64,000 nucleotides of DNA, taken from NCBI GenBank assembly GCA_029572965.1, contig JAKPQD010000164.1, positions 1 through 64,000 of the forward strand, read 5' to 3'. A program made the position numbers and the translations under genes. This document shows, in pieces, positions 8,543 to 17,488 of the stretch. Each line of letters starts with the position of its first letter. The first letter of the stretch is position 1. This DNA is from Bacteroidota bacterium (GTDB lineage Bacteria; Bacteroidota; Bacteroidia; Bacteroidales; DTGW01). Under the pieces are notes generated by a model that saw only the letters and a list, made by a program, of their open reading frames with translations, searched no databases and had not been told where the DNA came from.

Positions 8543-10906
8543 CTATTTTATTTCTTCAAAAATCATTTTATCCATATTCACCGGAGCTTCATCCACAACA
8601 AGCTTTAGTACATGCTGTCCGGCCTCCAGCTTGACACTTTTTTGCACTGCCTGCCAATTCTGGTATCCACCGGTATTAGGGACGAGAATAACGCCAGACA
8701 CATCAACTCCATCGCATTCGAGATGAAGTTTGGTATTATCCGATGGAGTTGCAACAAAAAACGAGGCTTGATAAGTAGCTGCTTTGCTAACCGTGACAGT
8801 GTAAGCCATAAATTCGCCATTGTTGGTCCAGCCAATGTTGAAACCACCGGCAGCACAGTTTTCAATGTCAATTCCTTCGCTTGTTCGATATTGTCCTCCG
8901 GCGTTAGCTTCATCTCTGTCGTAATATGCATCGCCAGGACAGCCTTTGTCAAAATCTTCCACTTCAATTGTGCCGGGAATGCTATTGTTTCTGAAAGCCT
9001 CCTGCTTAGTTTCGCATACTTCCATTACTTTCCAGCCCGATACCGTCTCTTTATCAATATTTACAGTTAAAAGAACCTCTGCATATTGTTTGTTTGAAAT
9101 TTTTAACAATCCGTTGAAGGTATTTTCAATTTTCCAAACCTGTTGGTCTTTCCTCGAAATATCAGAAATGGCAATACTTTTATCATTTTTCACTTCCAAC
9201 ACTTTGTTGCCATTGTTGCGGTTGTGAATGATGTAAAAACCTTTTCCCAAAGCTTCCAATTTCCATTGGTTGGCTGCATCTTTCCTTTTTCCGCTAAGCG
9301 ACAAATCGGCGCCAAGCACCAATGCGCCGGTATTATTGCCCGGAACAATGTAGTAATGAGGAGAAGTATTTAAATCTGTATATTTATCAAGAGTTGGGAT
9401 AGTGCCATCAAAAGTAAATTTTAGCACATAAGCCATGTCGTCAAAAGAATGCTCAGGCAATGAGACTTTCAGCCCTGATGTATCTTGCTTAATCTGCAAT
9501 GTCAGGTATTTTCCGGCTTCTCCATTTATAAGTTGAACAGATCTAAGGCTTTTCAGATTAATTCTGTTTGAAGATAAGGTTTTAATTACAGTTTCTTTTT
9601 GTCCCTTTTTCCAATCCAGCAAAATAGCATAAAGCGTTGTATTGTCTTTCGAGCGGGTAAAACGTATATCTTGAGTTGTGCCAGTCACAGGTGTAGTAAA
9701 AACGCCATGAGCAGCACCCATCTTTGTTGGGCCTTCGCCATATTTCTCCCATGCACGTGTGGCATAAATAGCTTCGCCATATTTCTTGAGCCAAGCACCA
9801 AATGCAAGCAATACATCCTTTTGTTCCTGTGGTATTGTACCATCGGCCTTAGGCGAAATGTTAAGGATCATATTGCCATTTTTGCTAATCCTGTCAATAA
9901 ATGCGTGCAAGAGTGCAGTTTTGGAATAGTAACCAATGCCTTCGGTATAACTCCAGCTTGACGAGCTGATGGCATCGTCTGTAAGCCAATAATTGTCAGT
10001 AATATCCTGAGGCCCCCCTCTCTCGTAATCCAAAAGGGCACATTTTTTATTCAACCCATCTTTGAAAGTGGCCACCACTTCTTTGTTTTGATTGGCAGCG
10101 CTATTGTAATAATAGGCCAAAAAGCCTAACAAGACAGGTTGCGAAATCAGATGCAGGTTGAAATCCTGATAAATGATATCAGGTTTATAAAAATCAATAA
10201 TTTCTTGATGTTTGGCAAGCCAAAAGGCTTCATTTTTCTCTTTTCCCTGTTGGCCGTATAACATTTGAAGTTTAGGGTCATCGGTTACAGGAACAGCTTC
10301 AAAATAGCCGGTTATATTATAAGCATGGTGCATAGAAAGGAATACTTTCATGTTCCTTTTACGGATAGCATCAGTAAACAGGCCAACCAAATCGAGTTTT
10401 GGGCCCATATCTTTTGAATTCCAAGGATTTACCTTGCTTGCCCACATAGAATAGCCATCGTGGTGTTCAGCTACGGGCCCGGCAAATTTTGCCCCGGCAT
10501 TTGCAAACAATTGAGCCCATTCTTCAGGGTCGAATTTTCCGCCTTCTGATTTTAGCTTTGGTGCAAATTGAACAAAGTTCCCTTTTTTATCTTTTGCCCC
10601 GGTGATGAAGTTAGAATAAGGCCATTCGGTAATGTCGCCATAGGTTTCAATATGGTGCTTGTTTTCATTAGAACCTTTGAAATACATGTTTCGGGGATAC
10701 CACTCATTAGCGTAAGCGGGTACAGAGAAGACTCCCCAATGGAAATAAATGCCAAACTTAGCATCCTTAAACCATTCAGGAACAGGATTTACTTTTTCCA
10801 AGGATTCAAAGGTAGGTTGATAAACCTGCTTTGGGCTTTGTGCTATGATTCTTCCATTTAACAATGGTATAGCCAAAAACAAAAAAAATAATTTAATCTG
10901 TTTCAT
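8543..10906 (-). CDS. Secreted GH29 alpha-L-fucosidase-type enzyme with beta-trefoil and CBM6 modules
   Basis: A 787-residue exported protein: signal peptide (1-22), GH29 barrel (~25-400), a beta-sandwich, a ricin-like beta-trefoil (~500-625, containing GNKVLEVKND and KDQQVWKIENTF) and a C-terminal CBM6 (~645-787, containing GFNIGWTNNGEFMAY and GYQNWQAVQKSV). GH29 landmarks are HWGVFS near His56, HHDGYSMW at 148-155, SMHHAYN and the candidate nucleophile Asp248 in PDIIYQDFNL. GH29 enzymes retain configuration and remove alpha-L-fucose; some act on alpha-L-galactosides, which differ only by a 6-hydroxyl. No type IX sorting domain is present, so it is probably periplasmic. It is translated 7 bases after the transporter gene. 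The locus suggests that terminal alpha-L-galactose may be its real target. Confidence 0.9.
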   Translation of the reverse strand: MKQIKLFFLFLAIPLLNGRIIAQSPKQVYQPTFESLEKVNPVPEWFKDAKFGIYFHWGVFSVPAYANEWYPRNMYFKGSNENKHHIETYGDITEWPYSNFITGAKDKKGNFVQFAPKLKSEGGKFDPEEWAQLFANAGAKFAGPVAEHHDGYSMWASKVNPWNSKDMGPKLDLVGLFTDAIRKRNMKVFLSMHHAYNITGYFEAVPVTDDPKLQMLYGQQGKEKNEAFWLAKHQEIIDFYKPDIIYQDFNLHLISQPVLLGFLAYYYNSAANQNKEVVATFKDGLNKKCALLDYERGGPQDITDNYWLTDDAISSSSWSYTEGIGYYSKTALLHAFIDRISKNGNMILNISPKADGTIPQEQKDVLLAFGAWLKKYGEAIYATRAWEKYGEGPTKMGAAHGVFTTPVTGTTQDIRFTRSKDNTTLYAILLDWKKGQKETVIKTLSSNRINLKSLRSVQLINGEAGKYLTLQIKQDTSGLKVSLPEHSFDDMAYVLKFTFDGTIPTLDKYTDLNTSPHYYIVPGNNTGALVLGADLSLSGKRKDAANQWKLEALGKGFYIIHNRNNGNKVLEVKNDKSIAISDISRKDQQVWKIENTFNGLLKISNKQYAEVLLTVNIDKETVSGWKVMEVCETKQEAFRNNSIPGTIEVEDFDKGCPGDAYYDRDEANAGGQYRTSEGIDIENCAAGGFNIGWTNNGEFMAYTVTVSKAATYQASFFVATPSDNTKLHLECDGVDVSGVILVPNTGGYQNWQAVQKSVKLEAGQHVLKLVVDEAPVNMDKMIFEEIK

Positions 10907-10913
10907 ATTTTAT

Positions 10914-12140
10914 TTAGTTGGTAGTTAGTATTTTATGGCCAGAAAGTGCATAATAAAAAATGTAGGCAAAAAATGGAATGGGAGCAAGAAAACCAATAGA
11001 CATCGAATGGGTAACGTCGGCTATATATCCCATGAGTGGAGGGAAAACTGCGCCTCCAACGATGGACATAATAATGTACGAGCTGGCTTTTTTGGTTTTT
11101 GGCCCTAAATCTTTAATAGCCAAGGCAAAAATAGTAGGAAACATGATGGACATAAAAAAGAAAATGCCATATAATGCGATGATTGAAAACCATCCAATGT
11201 TGGCACAAACTACAGGCAACAAAAGTACGCACATCAATGCATACAGAGCCAGCATACGCGATGGATTGAAATATCGCATCATAAAACTGCCCGACATACG
11301 GCCAATCATGAAAAGTGCAAACCCAACAGACAACAAATACGGGCCATACGAAGTATCAAAATGTATTGGCTGGCCTTTGTCAGTCAAATAGTTGATAAGA
11401 TAACTAAACACGCCTGTTTGTGCTGCGCAATAAGCAAACTGGGCGATAACTCCCAAAACCAAATGCCTGTCTTTTATTAAAGGCTTTTTTGATATGGAAT
11501 CTGATGCAGGCTCATCGTAATCTTCATTGATTTCAGGAAGTTTAGTAAATACAAAAAGTAAAGCCACTGCTAATACAACAAGTCCAATGACAAAATACGG
11601 TAACATCAGGGATTTAAGCTTCTCCCCGTCGCCGCTAGAATTGCTGTTATAAATGAATACTCCAATAAGCGGGCCAACAGTCCAGGCTAAACCATTGAAT
11701 GATTGAGAAAAATTGATACGCCTTTCGCCAGATTCAGAAGGCCCCAGTTTTGTTGTATATGGATTGGCTGCAGTTTCTAATGTTGCAAGCCCACAACCCA
11801 AAATAAACAAGAAAATAAGGAACATCCAGTAAGATTCAAATCCTGTAGTAGCAGCAATCATAAGAGCTCCAACAGCAAATAACGACAAACCAAGGATAAT
11901 ACCTTTTCTATAACCAAAACGCTTCATGAAATAACCAGCAGGTAAAGCCATAGAGAAATATGCCATATACATGGCAAACTGTATCAAACCTGATTTTGCT
12001 TTTGAAATCTGCAAAATCTCCTGAAAATGCTTGTTTAAAACATCAAGCATTCCATGTGCCATGCCCCACAAGAAAAACAATGCGGTAATCAGCGCAAAAG
12101 GCAACAAATATTCGGGTGTAGTTAGTTTTTTAGTGCTCAT
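10914..12140 (-). CDS. fucP: FucP-type MFS sugar:H+ symporter
   Basis: A 408-residue, twelve-helix inner membrane carrier. The start MSTKKLTTPEYLLPFALITALFF, LWGMAHGMLDVLNKHFQ and the later GCGLATLETAANPY, SFNGLAWTVGPLIG and MSIMFPTIFALAIKDLG are characteristic of the L-fucose permease family, which also includes glucose/galactose transporters. In this operon it should import the monosaccharide released by GH29. L-galactose transport by FucP homologues is plausible, since E. coli FucP accepts L-galactose. It lies 25 bases after the aldo/keto reductase and 7 bases before GH29. Confidence 0.88.
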   Translation of the reverse strand: MSTKKLTTPEYLLPFALITALFFLWGMAHGMLDVLNKHFQEILQISKAKSGLIQFAMYMAYFSMALPAGYFMKRFGYRKGIILGLSLFAVGALMIAATTGFESYWMFLIFLFILGCGLATLETAANPYTTKLGPSESGERRINFSQSFNGLAWTVGPLIGVFIYNSNSSGDGEKLKSLMLPYFVIGLVVLAVALLFVFTKLPEINEDYDEPASDSISKKPLIKDRHLVLGVIAQFAYCAAQTGVFSYLINYLTDKGQPIHFDTSYGPYLLSVGFALFMIGRMSGSFMMRYFNPSRMLALYALMCVLLLPVVCANIGWFSIIALYGIFFFMSIMFPTIFALAIKDLGPKTKKASSYIIMSIVGGAVFPPLMGYIADVTHSMSIGFLAPIPFFAYIFYYALSGHKILTTN

Positions 12141-12165
12141 TTGTCAGTCGTTTAGTGTTAGTATT

Positions 12166-13191
12166 TTAAACAAAGGTACAGTAATCATTAATCAAACCAG
12201 CCTTTTTCATGTCCTGGTAAAAATCGTCCGGAACAATGGCATTGGCAGAAGCTACATTTTTTTCTACATGCTCCGGTTTTGAGGTATTTAAAGAAATTGA
12301 ATGAACGCCGGGTGCCCTCAGGGCAAAGTTTACACAAGCTATCATGGGCGAAATATTATACTTTCTGCAAAGCTGGTGGAAGTCTTCGCGCCAGCGGAAT
12401 ATTCTGATATTTTCCGGGGTGTCAGGCTTAATCTTGCGGTAATCGTAATACTCGCCACCAATCAAAAATCCAGCCTGAAATACTGCAGAATTGATGATGG
12501 TAACGCCATCTTTACGCAATTTCTCCATAAACTCAATAAGCTCGATGGGGTGGTTCATGATGGTCATGCTATTGGCAAACATCACCCAGTCGAGCTGTAT
12601 ATGATTGTACAATTCGCGAATCACCTTCCAATCCTTAGCCCCAACACCAATAGCTGTTGCTTTCCCTTGTTTTTTGAGGTCAGACAAAGCCCGATAAGCT
12701 TCAATAATATCATTAAAGCGGTTTTTGTATGAAGCGTCAGAATCTGCAACAGCCAGATATTCATCGGGGTCGTGTACCGAAACCAATTGAGGGGTATATT
12801 TCTGTCCCAGTAAACTATTGCCCTGCTCGAAACATTCGATGATACCATCATAGCTGATACGCTGAACCGCATCATATTTCAGGTTTTTCCACACGCCTGG
12901 CTCAAAAGTAGGTTCATCGGTCAACAAAGGAGTTCGCAACCAGCCCAGTTTGTTGCTAATCAAAACATCCTCAGCGGGAATGTCAAGTTTTGTAAGTATT
13001 TTACCTAGTGTTTCAAGAGCCAATCCAGCCCCATACTTGCCGGCAGAATCAAACACAACCGGAAGTTTTGACTTTTCAATACATTCGCTGATTATTTTTG
13101 TTTTAACACTTTCGGGTTGTTCTACATATAAATTGCCTAAGGCGCTGGTGCCAAATATTACTTTAGGCAGGTTGACTGGGTTTGATAACAT
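12166..13191 (-). CDS. Aldo/keto reductase, candidate L-galactose (L-fucose) 1-dehydrogenase
   Basis: A 341-residue cytoplasmic TIM-barrel oxidoreductase with the full AKR tetrad Asp48, Tyr53 (DSAGKYGAG), Lys81 (LISNKLGW) and His140 (SVHDPDEY). The overall pattern is that of the D-threo-aldose/L-fucose/L-galactose dehydrogenase group, which oxidises the anomeric carbon to a 1,5-lactone. It is the first gene of the minus-strand operon and starts 194 bases from the divergent LacI gene. Its product would be the substrate of the operon's lactonase. Whether L-galactose or L-fucose is preferred cannot be read from the sequence; the presence of uxaA and uxaB favours L-galactose. Confidence 0.85.
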   Translation of the reverse strand: MLSNPVNLPKVIFGTSALGNLYVEQPESVKTKIISECIEKSKLPVVFDSAGKYGAGLALETLGKILTKLDIPAEDVLISNKLGWLRTPLLTDEPTFEPGVWKNLKYDAVQRISYDGIIECFEQGNSLLGQKYTPQLVSVHDPDEYLAVADSDASYKNRFNDIIEAYRALSDLKKQGKATAIGVGAKDWKVIRELYNHIQLDWVMFANSMTIMNHPIELIEFMEKLRKDGVTIINSAVFQAGFLIGGEYYDYRKIKPDTPENIRIFRWREDFHQLCRKYNISPMIACVNFALRAPGVHSISLNTSKPEHVEKNVASANAIVPDDFYQDMKKAGLINDYCTFV

Positions 13192-13225
13192 AAGCTTTTA
13201 TCGTTTTTGAAAAAATCTATCATCG

Positions 13226-13239
13226 CAAATGTATATTTG
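13226..13239. promoter_or_regulatory. Overlapping divergent -7-like boxes in the regulator/operon spacer
   Basis: Minus-strand TACATTTG (plus 13226-13233) is a candidate -7 box for the aldo/keto reductase operon, about 35 bases upstream of its ATG. Plus-strand TATATTTG (13232-13239) overlaps it by two bases. Both fit TAnnTTTG, but no convincing -33 boxes accompany them. Confidence 0.4.
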
Positions 13240-13289
13240 TAAATGGTCTTTAAAAACTTATTTTTCAATTATTTCAACGCAAAGCTTTT

Positions 13290-13303
13290 CGCAAACCTTT
13301 GCG
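13290..13303. promoter_or_regulatory. Candidate LacI-family operator
   Basis: CGCAAACCTTTGCG is an inverted repeat of CGCAAA with a two-base centre, lying in the 194-base spacer between the divergent operons. A third half-site CGCAAAG begins at 13278. Length and half-site spacing suit a LacI-type dimer, so the adjacent LacI regulator is the likely ligand. Confidence 0.5.
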
Positions 13304-13329
13304 GAAAAACAAAACATTGAAACGGCTTA

Positions 13330-13355
13330 TTGGATTGATAATAAACATATTTTTG
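13330..13355 (+). promoter_or_regulatory. Probable promoter of the lacI-uxaB-uxaA operon
   Basis: TATTTTTG at 13348-13355 fits the TAnnTTTG -7 box, and TTG at 13330-13332 may be the -33 element. The ATG of the LacI gene follows 30 bases later. The candidate operator lies just upstream. Confidence 0.5.
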
Positions 13356-13385
13356 TACAACATTTTTTACGCAAAATAGCAACTG

Positions 13386-14414
13386 ATGGAAAAAGTTCAT
13401 GTTTCTTTAAAAGATCTTGCGAAAGAATTGAAAATATCGATTTCCTCTGTTTCGCGTGCTTTGAAAAACCACCCGGACATTAGTCCCGAACTGGCTCAAA
13501 AGGTACAGGAGCTTGCCAGACAGAAGAATTACAAACCTAACCCTTATGCCATCAGGCTGCTGAAGCATGAATCAAAGACGATAGGCATTGTAATACCTGA
13601 TATTGTTACATATTTCTACGCTTCTGTTATTAGTGGCATCGAAAGCTATACGAAAGAAAAAGGTTATTCGATTGTCATTTCTTCATCGCAGGAATCTTAT
13701 CAGAAGGAACAAAATATTATTGAGAACTTGCTAAATCTTAGAGTTGACGGGCTTATTGTTTGCCTTTCGCAAGAAACAGCCGATTATAAACATTTTGATA
13801 AGATACTGGAAGATAACACACCGCTGGTCTTTTTTGACAGGGTATGCCGTACAAGCGAGATTTCGTCAGTGGTTGCCGACAACTTTGAAGCTGCACGAAA
13901 CGTTACAAGGCATTTTTACGAAAATGGCTGCACGCGCATTGCATTTATAAACGGCCCCAACCACCTGAACATTTCAAAAGAGCGTTTGGCAGGCTATATA
14001 GAAGGCCTTAAAGATTGTGGCCTGAAAATTAGCAATGATTTACTGGCTTCATGCAACATGACCCCTGAAGGGGCAAAGGTTGCAACTCAAAAACTACTGG
14101 CCTTGAAAGTCAAGCCAGATGCCATACTTTCTATTAATGACACTGTAGCCTTTTCTGCTATGAAAGAGGTAAAAAGGCGTGGTTACAAAATTCCCGATGA
14201 TATTGCCTTTGTCGGGTTTACCGATGAATTTCATGCCTCTATTGTTGACCCCGAGCTGACATCTGTTATGCACCCCACATTTGAAATGGGACAGGAAGCG
14301 GCACGCCTGCTTATCAACCAATTGGAAAGCAAAACTCCGGGTACACCACGGCAGGTTGTAATGAAAACAACCTTAGTGGTACGTGATTCTTCTATAAAAA
14401 AGCAAAAAAAATGA
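13386..14414 (+). CDS. LacI-family transcriptional regulator of the L-sugar locus
   Basis: A 342-residue protein with an N-terminal LacI helix-turn-helix (VSLKDLAKELKISISSVSRA, then NHPDISPELAQKVQELA) followed by the hinge and a periplasmic-binding-protein-like effector domain (SKTIGIVIPDIVTYFYASVI, AFVGFTDEFHASIVDPELTS). LacI regulators usually repress neighbouring catabolic genes until a sugar or its metabolite binds. It is transcribed divergently from the aldo/keto reductase operon and its stop overlaps the start of uxaB (ATGA), so it is co-transcribed with uxaB and uxaA and probably controls both arms. The inducer is not known. Confidence 0.92.
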   Translation: MEKVHVSLKDLAKELKISISSVSRALKNHPDISPELAQKVQELARQKNYKPNPYAIRLLKHESKTIGIVIPDIVTYFYASVISGIESYTKEKGYSIVISSSQESYQKEQNIIENLLNLRVDGLIVCLSQETADYKHFDKILEDNTPLVFFDRVCRTSEISSVVADNFEAARNVTRHFYENGCTRIAFINGPNHLNISKERLAGYIEGLKDCGLKISNDLLASCNMTPEGAKVATQKLLALKVKPDAILSINDTVAFSAMKEVKRRGYKIPDDIAFVGFTDEFHASIVDPELTSVMHPTFEMGQEAARLLINQLESKTPGTPRQVVMKTTLVVRDSSIKKQKK

Positions 14415-15853
14415 TTTCAAATAATATAAACATGGATAAGCAATTAAAAACTGAAGAACGAATTATCCAGTTTGGCGAAGGCAACTTTCTACGGGCTTTT
14501 GTCGATTGGATGATACAAGAGATGAATGATAATGCCGGATTTGACAGTAACGTTGTAGTTGTACAACCTATCAAAAATGGGTTAGTGGATAAACTTAATA
14601 GCCAAAATTGTCTTTATCATGTTGTCCTAAAGGGAATTAAAAACGGAAAGGGCGTAAAAGACATAAAGCTTAACTCGGCCATTTCGCGCTGTATAAACCC
14701 TTATGTTGATTATCAAGGGTATATTAAATTAGCCGAAATTCCTACAATGCGTTTTATCATTTCCAATACAACCGAAGCCGGGATAGCATTTGACGAAAAC
14801 GACAAATTGGAGATGCAACCACCAAGCTCTTTTCCGGCCAAGCTAACTCAGTTGCTATATCATAGGTTCACTTTTTACAAGGGTGACATTTCAAAAGGCT
14901 TTATCATCCTGCCTTGCGAGTTGATAGAAAATAATGCAAACGAGTTAAAAGCCTGTATTTACAAGTATTGTGTATTGTGGAGCCTCCCTGATGCATTTAA
15001 AGAATGGCTCGAAAAAAGCTGTACATTTTGTAACACCCTTGTTGACCGCATAGTGCCAGGCTTTAATAAAGACACCGCTTTAGAGCTGGCCAATACCAAA
15101 AACATTGAAGACAACATGTGCGTTGATGCAGAGCAGTTCCATCTTTGGGTGATTGAAGGCCCGCAGTGGGTTAAAAATGAGTTCCCTACAGACAAAGCCA
15201 ACCTGAACGTGCTGTATGTCAATGATGTTAAACCATATCGTACCCGCAAAGTACGTTTACTCAATGGCCCGCATACTTTAATGATGCCAGTGGCTTATTT
15301 ATCTGGCATAGAGTATGTCCGCGAAGCTGTAGAACACCCTGTGATTGGAAAATTCATCCTTCAAGCAATCAACAACGAGATAATTCCAACGCTTGACCTT
15401 CCGGCAGAAGAACTGAAAAGTTTTGCAGACGAGGTATTGGACAGGTTTCGCAACCCATTTGTAAACCATGCCTTGATGAGCATTTCGTTAAATTCGGTTT
15501 CGAAATTCAAATCCCGCCTGCTTCCTACATTGCTCGATTATAACCATAAGTTCGGCAAACTGCCCGAAAATATTGTTTTCTCCTTAGCTGCCCTGATAGC
15601 CTTTTACAAAGGAGAATACAAAGGCAAGGCAATAGCAGTCAAAGACGATGAACCTGTCATGCAGTTTTTCGCAAACGTGTGGAAGAATTTTTCTGGCAAT
15701 ACAGATGCTATCGTTCACGAGACACTTAAAAATGAAGCGTTCTGGGGACAGAACCTTACTTCAACCAAAGGATTAGAAGAAAAAGTATGCCAATACCTTT
15801 CAAAAATTTTGAAAGACGGCATGCTTGAAAGTGTTAAAGAGCTTGTAAAATAA
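14411..15853 (+). CDS. uxaB: Tagaturonate reductase (altronate oxidoreductase)
   Basis: A 480-residue polyol-specific long-chain dehydrogenase. The N-terminal FGEGNFLRAFVDWMIQ, the VDRIVPGF strand and the catalytic segment RKVRLLNGPHTLMMPVAYLSG are those of UxaB, which reduces D-tagaturonate to D-altronate with NADH in the cytoplasm. The ATG at 14411 overlaps the lacI stop; an ATG at 14432 (MDKQLKTEERI) gives an N-terminus closer to homologues and may be the real start. It lies 20 bases upstream of uxaA. No uronate isomerase (UxaC) is nearby, so its tagaturonate most likely comes from the zinc dehydrogenase in the divergent operon. Confidence 0.92.
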   Translation: MISNNINMDKQLKTEERIIQFGEGNFLRAFVDWMIQEMNDNAGFDSNVVVVQPIKNGLVDKLNSQNCLYHVVLKGIKNGKGVKDIKLNSAISRCINPYVDYQGYIKLAEIPTMRFIISNTTEAGIAFDENDKLEMQPPSSFPAKLTQLLYHRFTFYKGDISKGFIILPCELIENNANELKACIYKYCVLWSLPDAFKEWLEKSCTFCNTLVDRIVPGFNKDTALELANTKNIEDNMCVDAEQFHLWVIEGPQWVKNEFPTDKANLNVLYVNDVKPYRTRKVRLLNGPHTLMMPVAYLSGIEYVREAVEHPVIGKFILQAINNEIIPTLDLPAEELKSFADEVLDRFRNPFVNHALMSISLNSVSKFKSRLLPTLLDYNHKFGKLPENIVFSLAALIAFYKGEYKGKAIAVKDDEPVMQFFANVWKNFSGNTDAIVHETLKNEAFWGQNLTSTKGLEEKVCQYLSKILKDGMLESVKELVK

Positions 15854-15873
15854 TAATATCAAATGGTGTAGCT

Positions 15874-17361
15874 ATGTCAAAATTTACCATCATTGACAAA
15901 TCAGATAATGTAGCCATTGCATTGACAGACCTTAATGCGGGCGAGATGTTTGTAATAAACAATAAAGAAATCACTTTGCAACAAGCCATTCCAAGGGCCC
16001 ATAAGTTTGCATTGTCTGTTATTGCTGAAGGTTCGGACATTATCAAATATGGCTACCCTATTGGCAAAGCTTTAACTGAAATTCGTCCCGGGCAACATGT
16101 TCATGCCCATAATATTAAAACGAAGCTTGAGGGAATCCTCGAATACCAGTACGACCAGCAAATAGCAGAAAATGTATATCCCAAAGAAGCCCTGACATTC
16201 AAAGGTTACAGACGGAAAAACGGAGATGTGGGTATTCGCAACGAACTGTGGATTGTGCCCACTGTAGGCTGCGTAAATGGTATTGGCGAAAAAATGCTCC
16301 AGGCGCTGAAGGCCGAAATAGGCACTTCTGCATTGGATGCCATTGAAATATTCAAACATAACTATGGTTGCTCGCAGTTGGGCGACGACCACGAGAATAC
16401 TCGCCTCATCCTGCGTGACATCGTTTTGCACCCCAATGCTGGAGGGGTCCTGGTCTTAGGCTTAGGTTGTGAAAACAACCAGCCTTCAGCATTCAAGGAA
16501 TTATTGGGCAATTACGATACAGACCGCATCAGGTTTCTTGAAACACAAAAGGTGGGCAATGAGCACGAAGAAGGGCTCAAGCTTCTCAGAGAACTGTACC
16601 ACCTTGCTATTCAGGACAAAAGAACAGACGTGCCTGTTTCTGAGCTTAAAGTCGGGCTAAAATGCGGTGGCTCTGATGGGATGTCTGGCATAACAGCCAA
16701 TCCATTGCTTGGCTTGTTCAGCGACTTTTTAATCAGCCAGGGTGGGACAACCGTGCTGACCGAGGTGCCCGAAATGTTTGGTGCCGAAACAATACTGATG
16801 AACCGCGCCAAAGACAAAGCCACATTTGAAAATATTGTCCATCTGATCAACGATTTCAAAGCATACTTTATACAAAACAACCAGCCTGTCTATGAAAACC
16901 CTTCGCCAGGCAACAAAGAAGGTGGAATTTCTACACTTGAAGAAAAATCGTTGGGTTGCACACAAAAGTGCGGAAAAGCAAAGGTTTCGGATGTGCTCAA
17001 ATATGGCGACAGGATTAATGTTAAAGGCCTGAACTTGCTGAGCGCCCCGGGCAACGACCTCGTTTCATCAACCGCTTTGGGAGCGGCAGGTTGTCACATG
17101 GTACTTTTTACAACAGGCCGTGGTACGCCGTTTGGCAGCTTTGTGCCCACTACAAAAATTTCCTCCAATACTCCTTTATTTCTGAATAAGCCACACTGGA
17201 TTGACTTCAACGCCGGACAAATAGCCGATGGCAGAAACATTGATGATGTACTCAAAGAATTCACGGCTTATATTCTGGACATTGCCAACGGAAAACTTGT
17301 CAATAACGAAAAGTCAGGGTATAGGGAAATTGCCATTTTTAAGTCGGGTGTAACATTGTAA
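15874..17361 (+). CDS. uxaA: Altronate dehydratase
   Basis: A full-length 495-residue UxaA/GarD-family dehydratase. The N-terminal SAF domain (~1-90, DNVAIALTDLNAGE, IKYGYPIG, GQHVHAHNI) is joined to the large catalytic domain with HNYGCSQLGDDHENT, GLGCENNQPS, LKCGGSDGMSGITANP and CTQKCGK. The enzyme is iron-dependent and converts D-altronate to 2-keto-3-deoxy-D-gluconate. It is the last gene of the lacI-uxaB-uxaA operon. The downstream KDG kinase and KDPG aldolase are not in the window and must be encoded elsewhere. Confidence 0.93.
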   Translation: MSKFTIIDKSDNVAIALTDLNAGEMFVINNKEITLQQAIPRAHKFALSVIAEGSDIIKYGYPIGKALTEIRPGQHVHAHNIKTKLEGILEYQYDQQIAENVYPKEALTFKGYRRKNGDVGIRNELWIVPTVGCVNGIGEKMLQALKAEIGTSALDAIEIFKHNYGCSQLGDDHENTRLILRDIVLHPNAGGVLVLGLGCENNQPSAFKELLGNYDTDRIRFLETQKVGNEHEEGLKLLRELYHLAIQDKRTDVPVSELKVGLKCGGSDGMSGITANPLLGLFSDFLISQGGTTVLTEVPEMFGAETILMNRAKDKATFENIVHLINDFKAYFIQNNQPVYENPSPGNKEGGISTLEEKSLGCTQKCGKAKVSDVLKYGDRINVKGLNLLSAPGNDLVSSTALGAAGCHMVLFTTGRGTPFGSFVPTTKISSNTPLFLNKPHWIDFNAGQIADGRNIDDVLKEFTAYILDIANGKLVNNEKSGYREIAIFKSGVTL

Positions 17362-17426
17362 AATTTGAAGTGAAAGTTTTAGTGTTTTGTGGTTAAAGTG
17401 TTGATTTTCAAGTAAACATTTCATTT

Positions 17427-17434
17427 TATCTTTG
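17427..17434 (+). promoter_or_regulatory. Possible promoter of the second DJ-1 family gene
   Basis: TATCTTTG fits the TAnnTTTG -7 box and lies 55 bases before the chosen ATG, in the 127-base spacer after uxaA. A -33 box is not clear. Confidence 0.4.
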
Positions 17435-17488
17435 GTACATTTTTTGAATCATGTGGCGTGCATTAAACCTGAAAAAATAAAAAAAAAC

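Noticed and set aside
14411-17361. UxaA/UxaB as part of D-galacturonate degradation
   Set aside because: No uronate isomerase (UxaC), pectinase or exuT-like transporter is present in the locus, while an L-sugar GH29, FucP, dehydrogenases and lactonase are; the tagaturonate source is better explained by the L-galactonate dehydrogenase.
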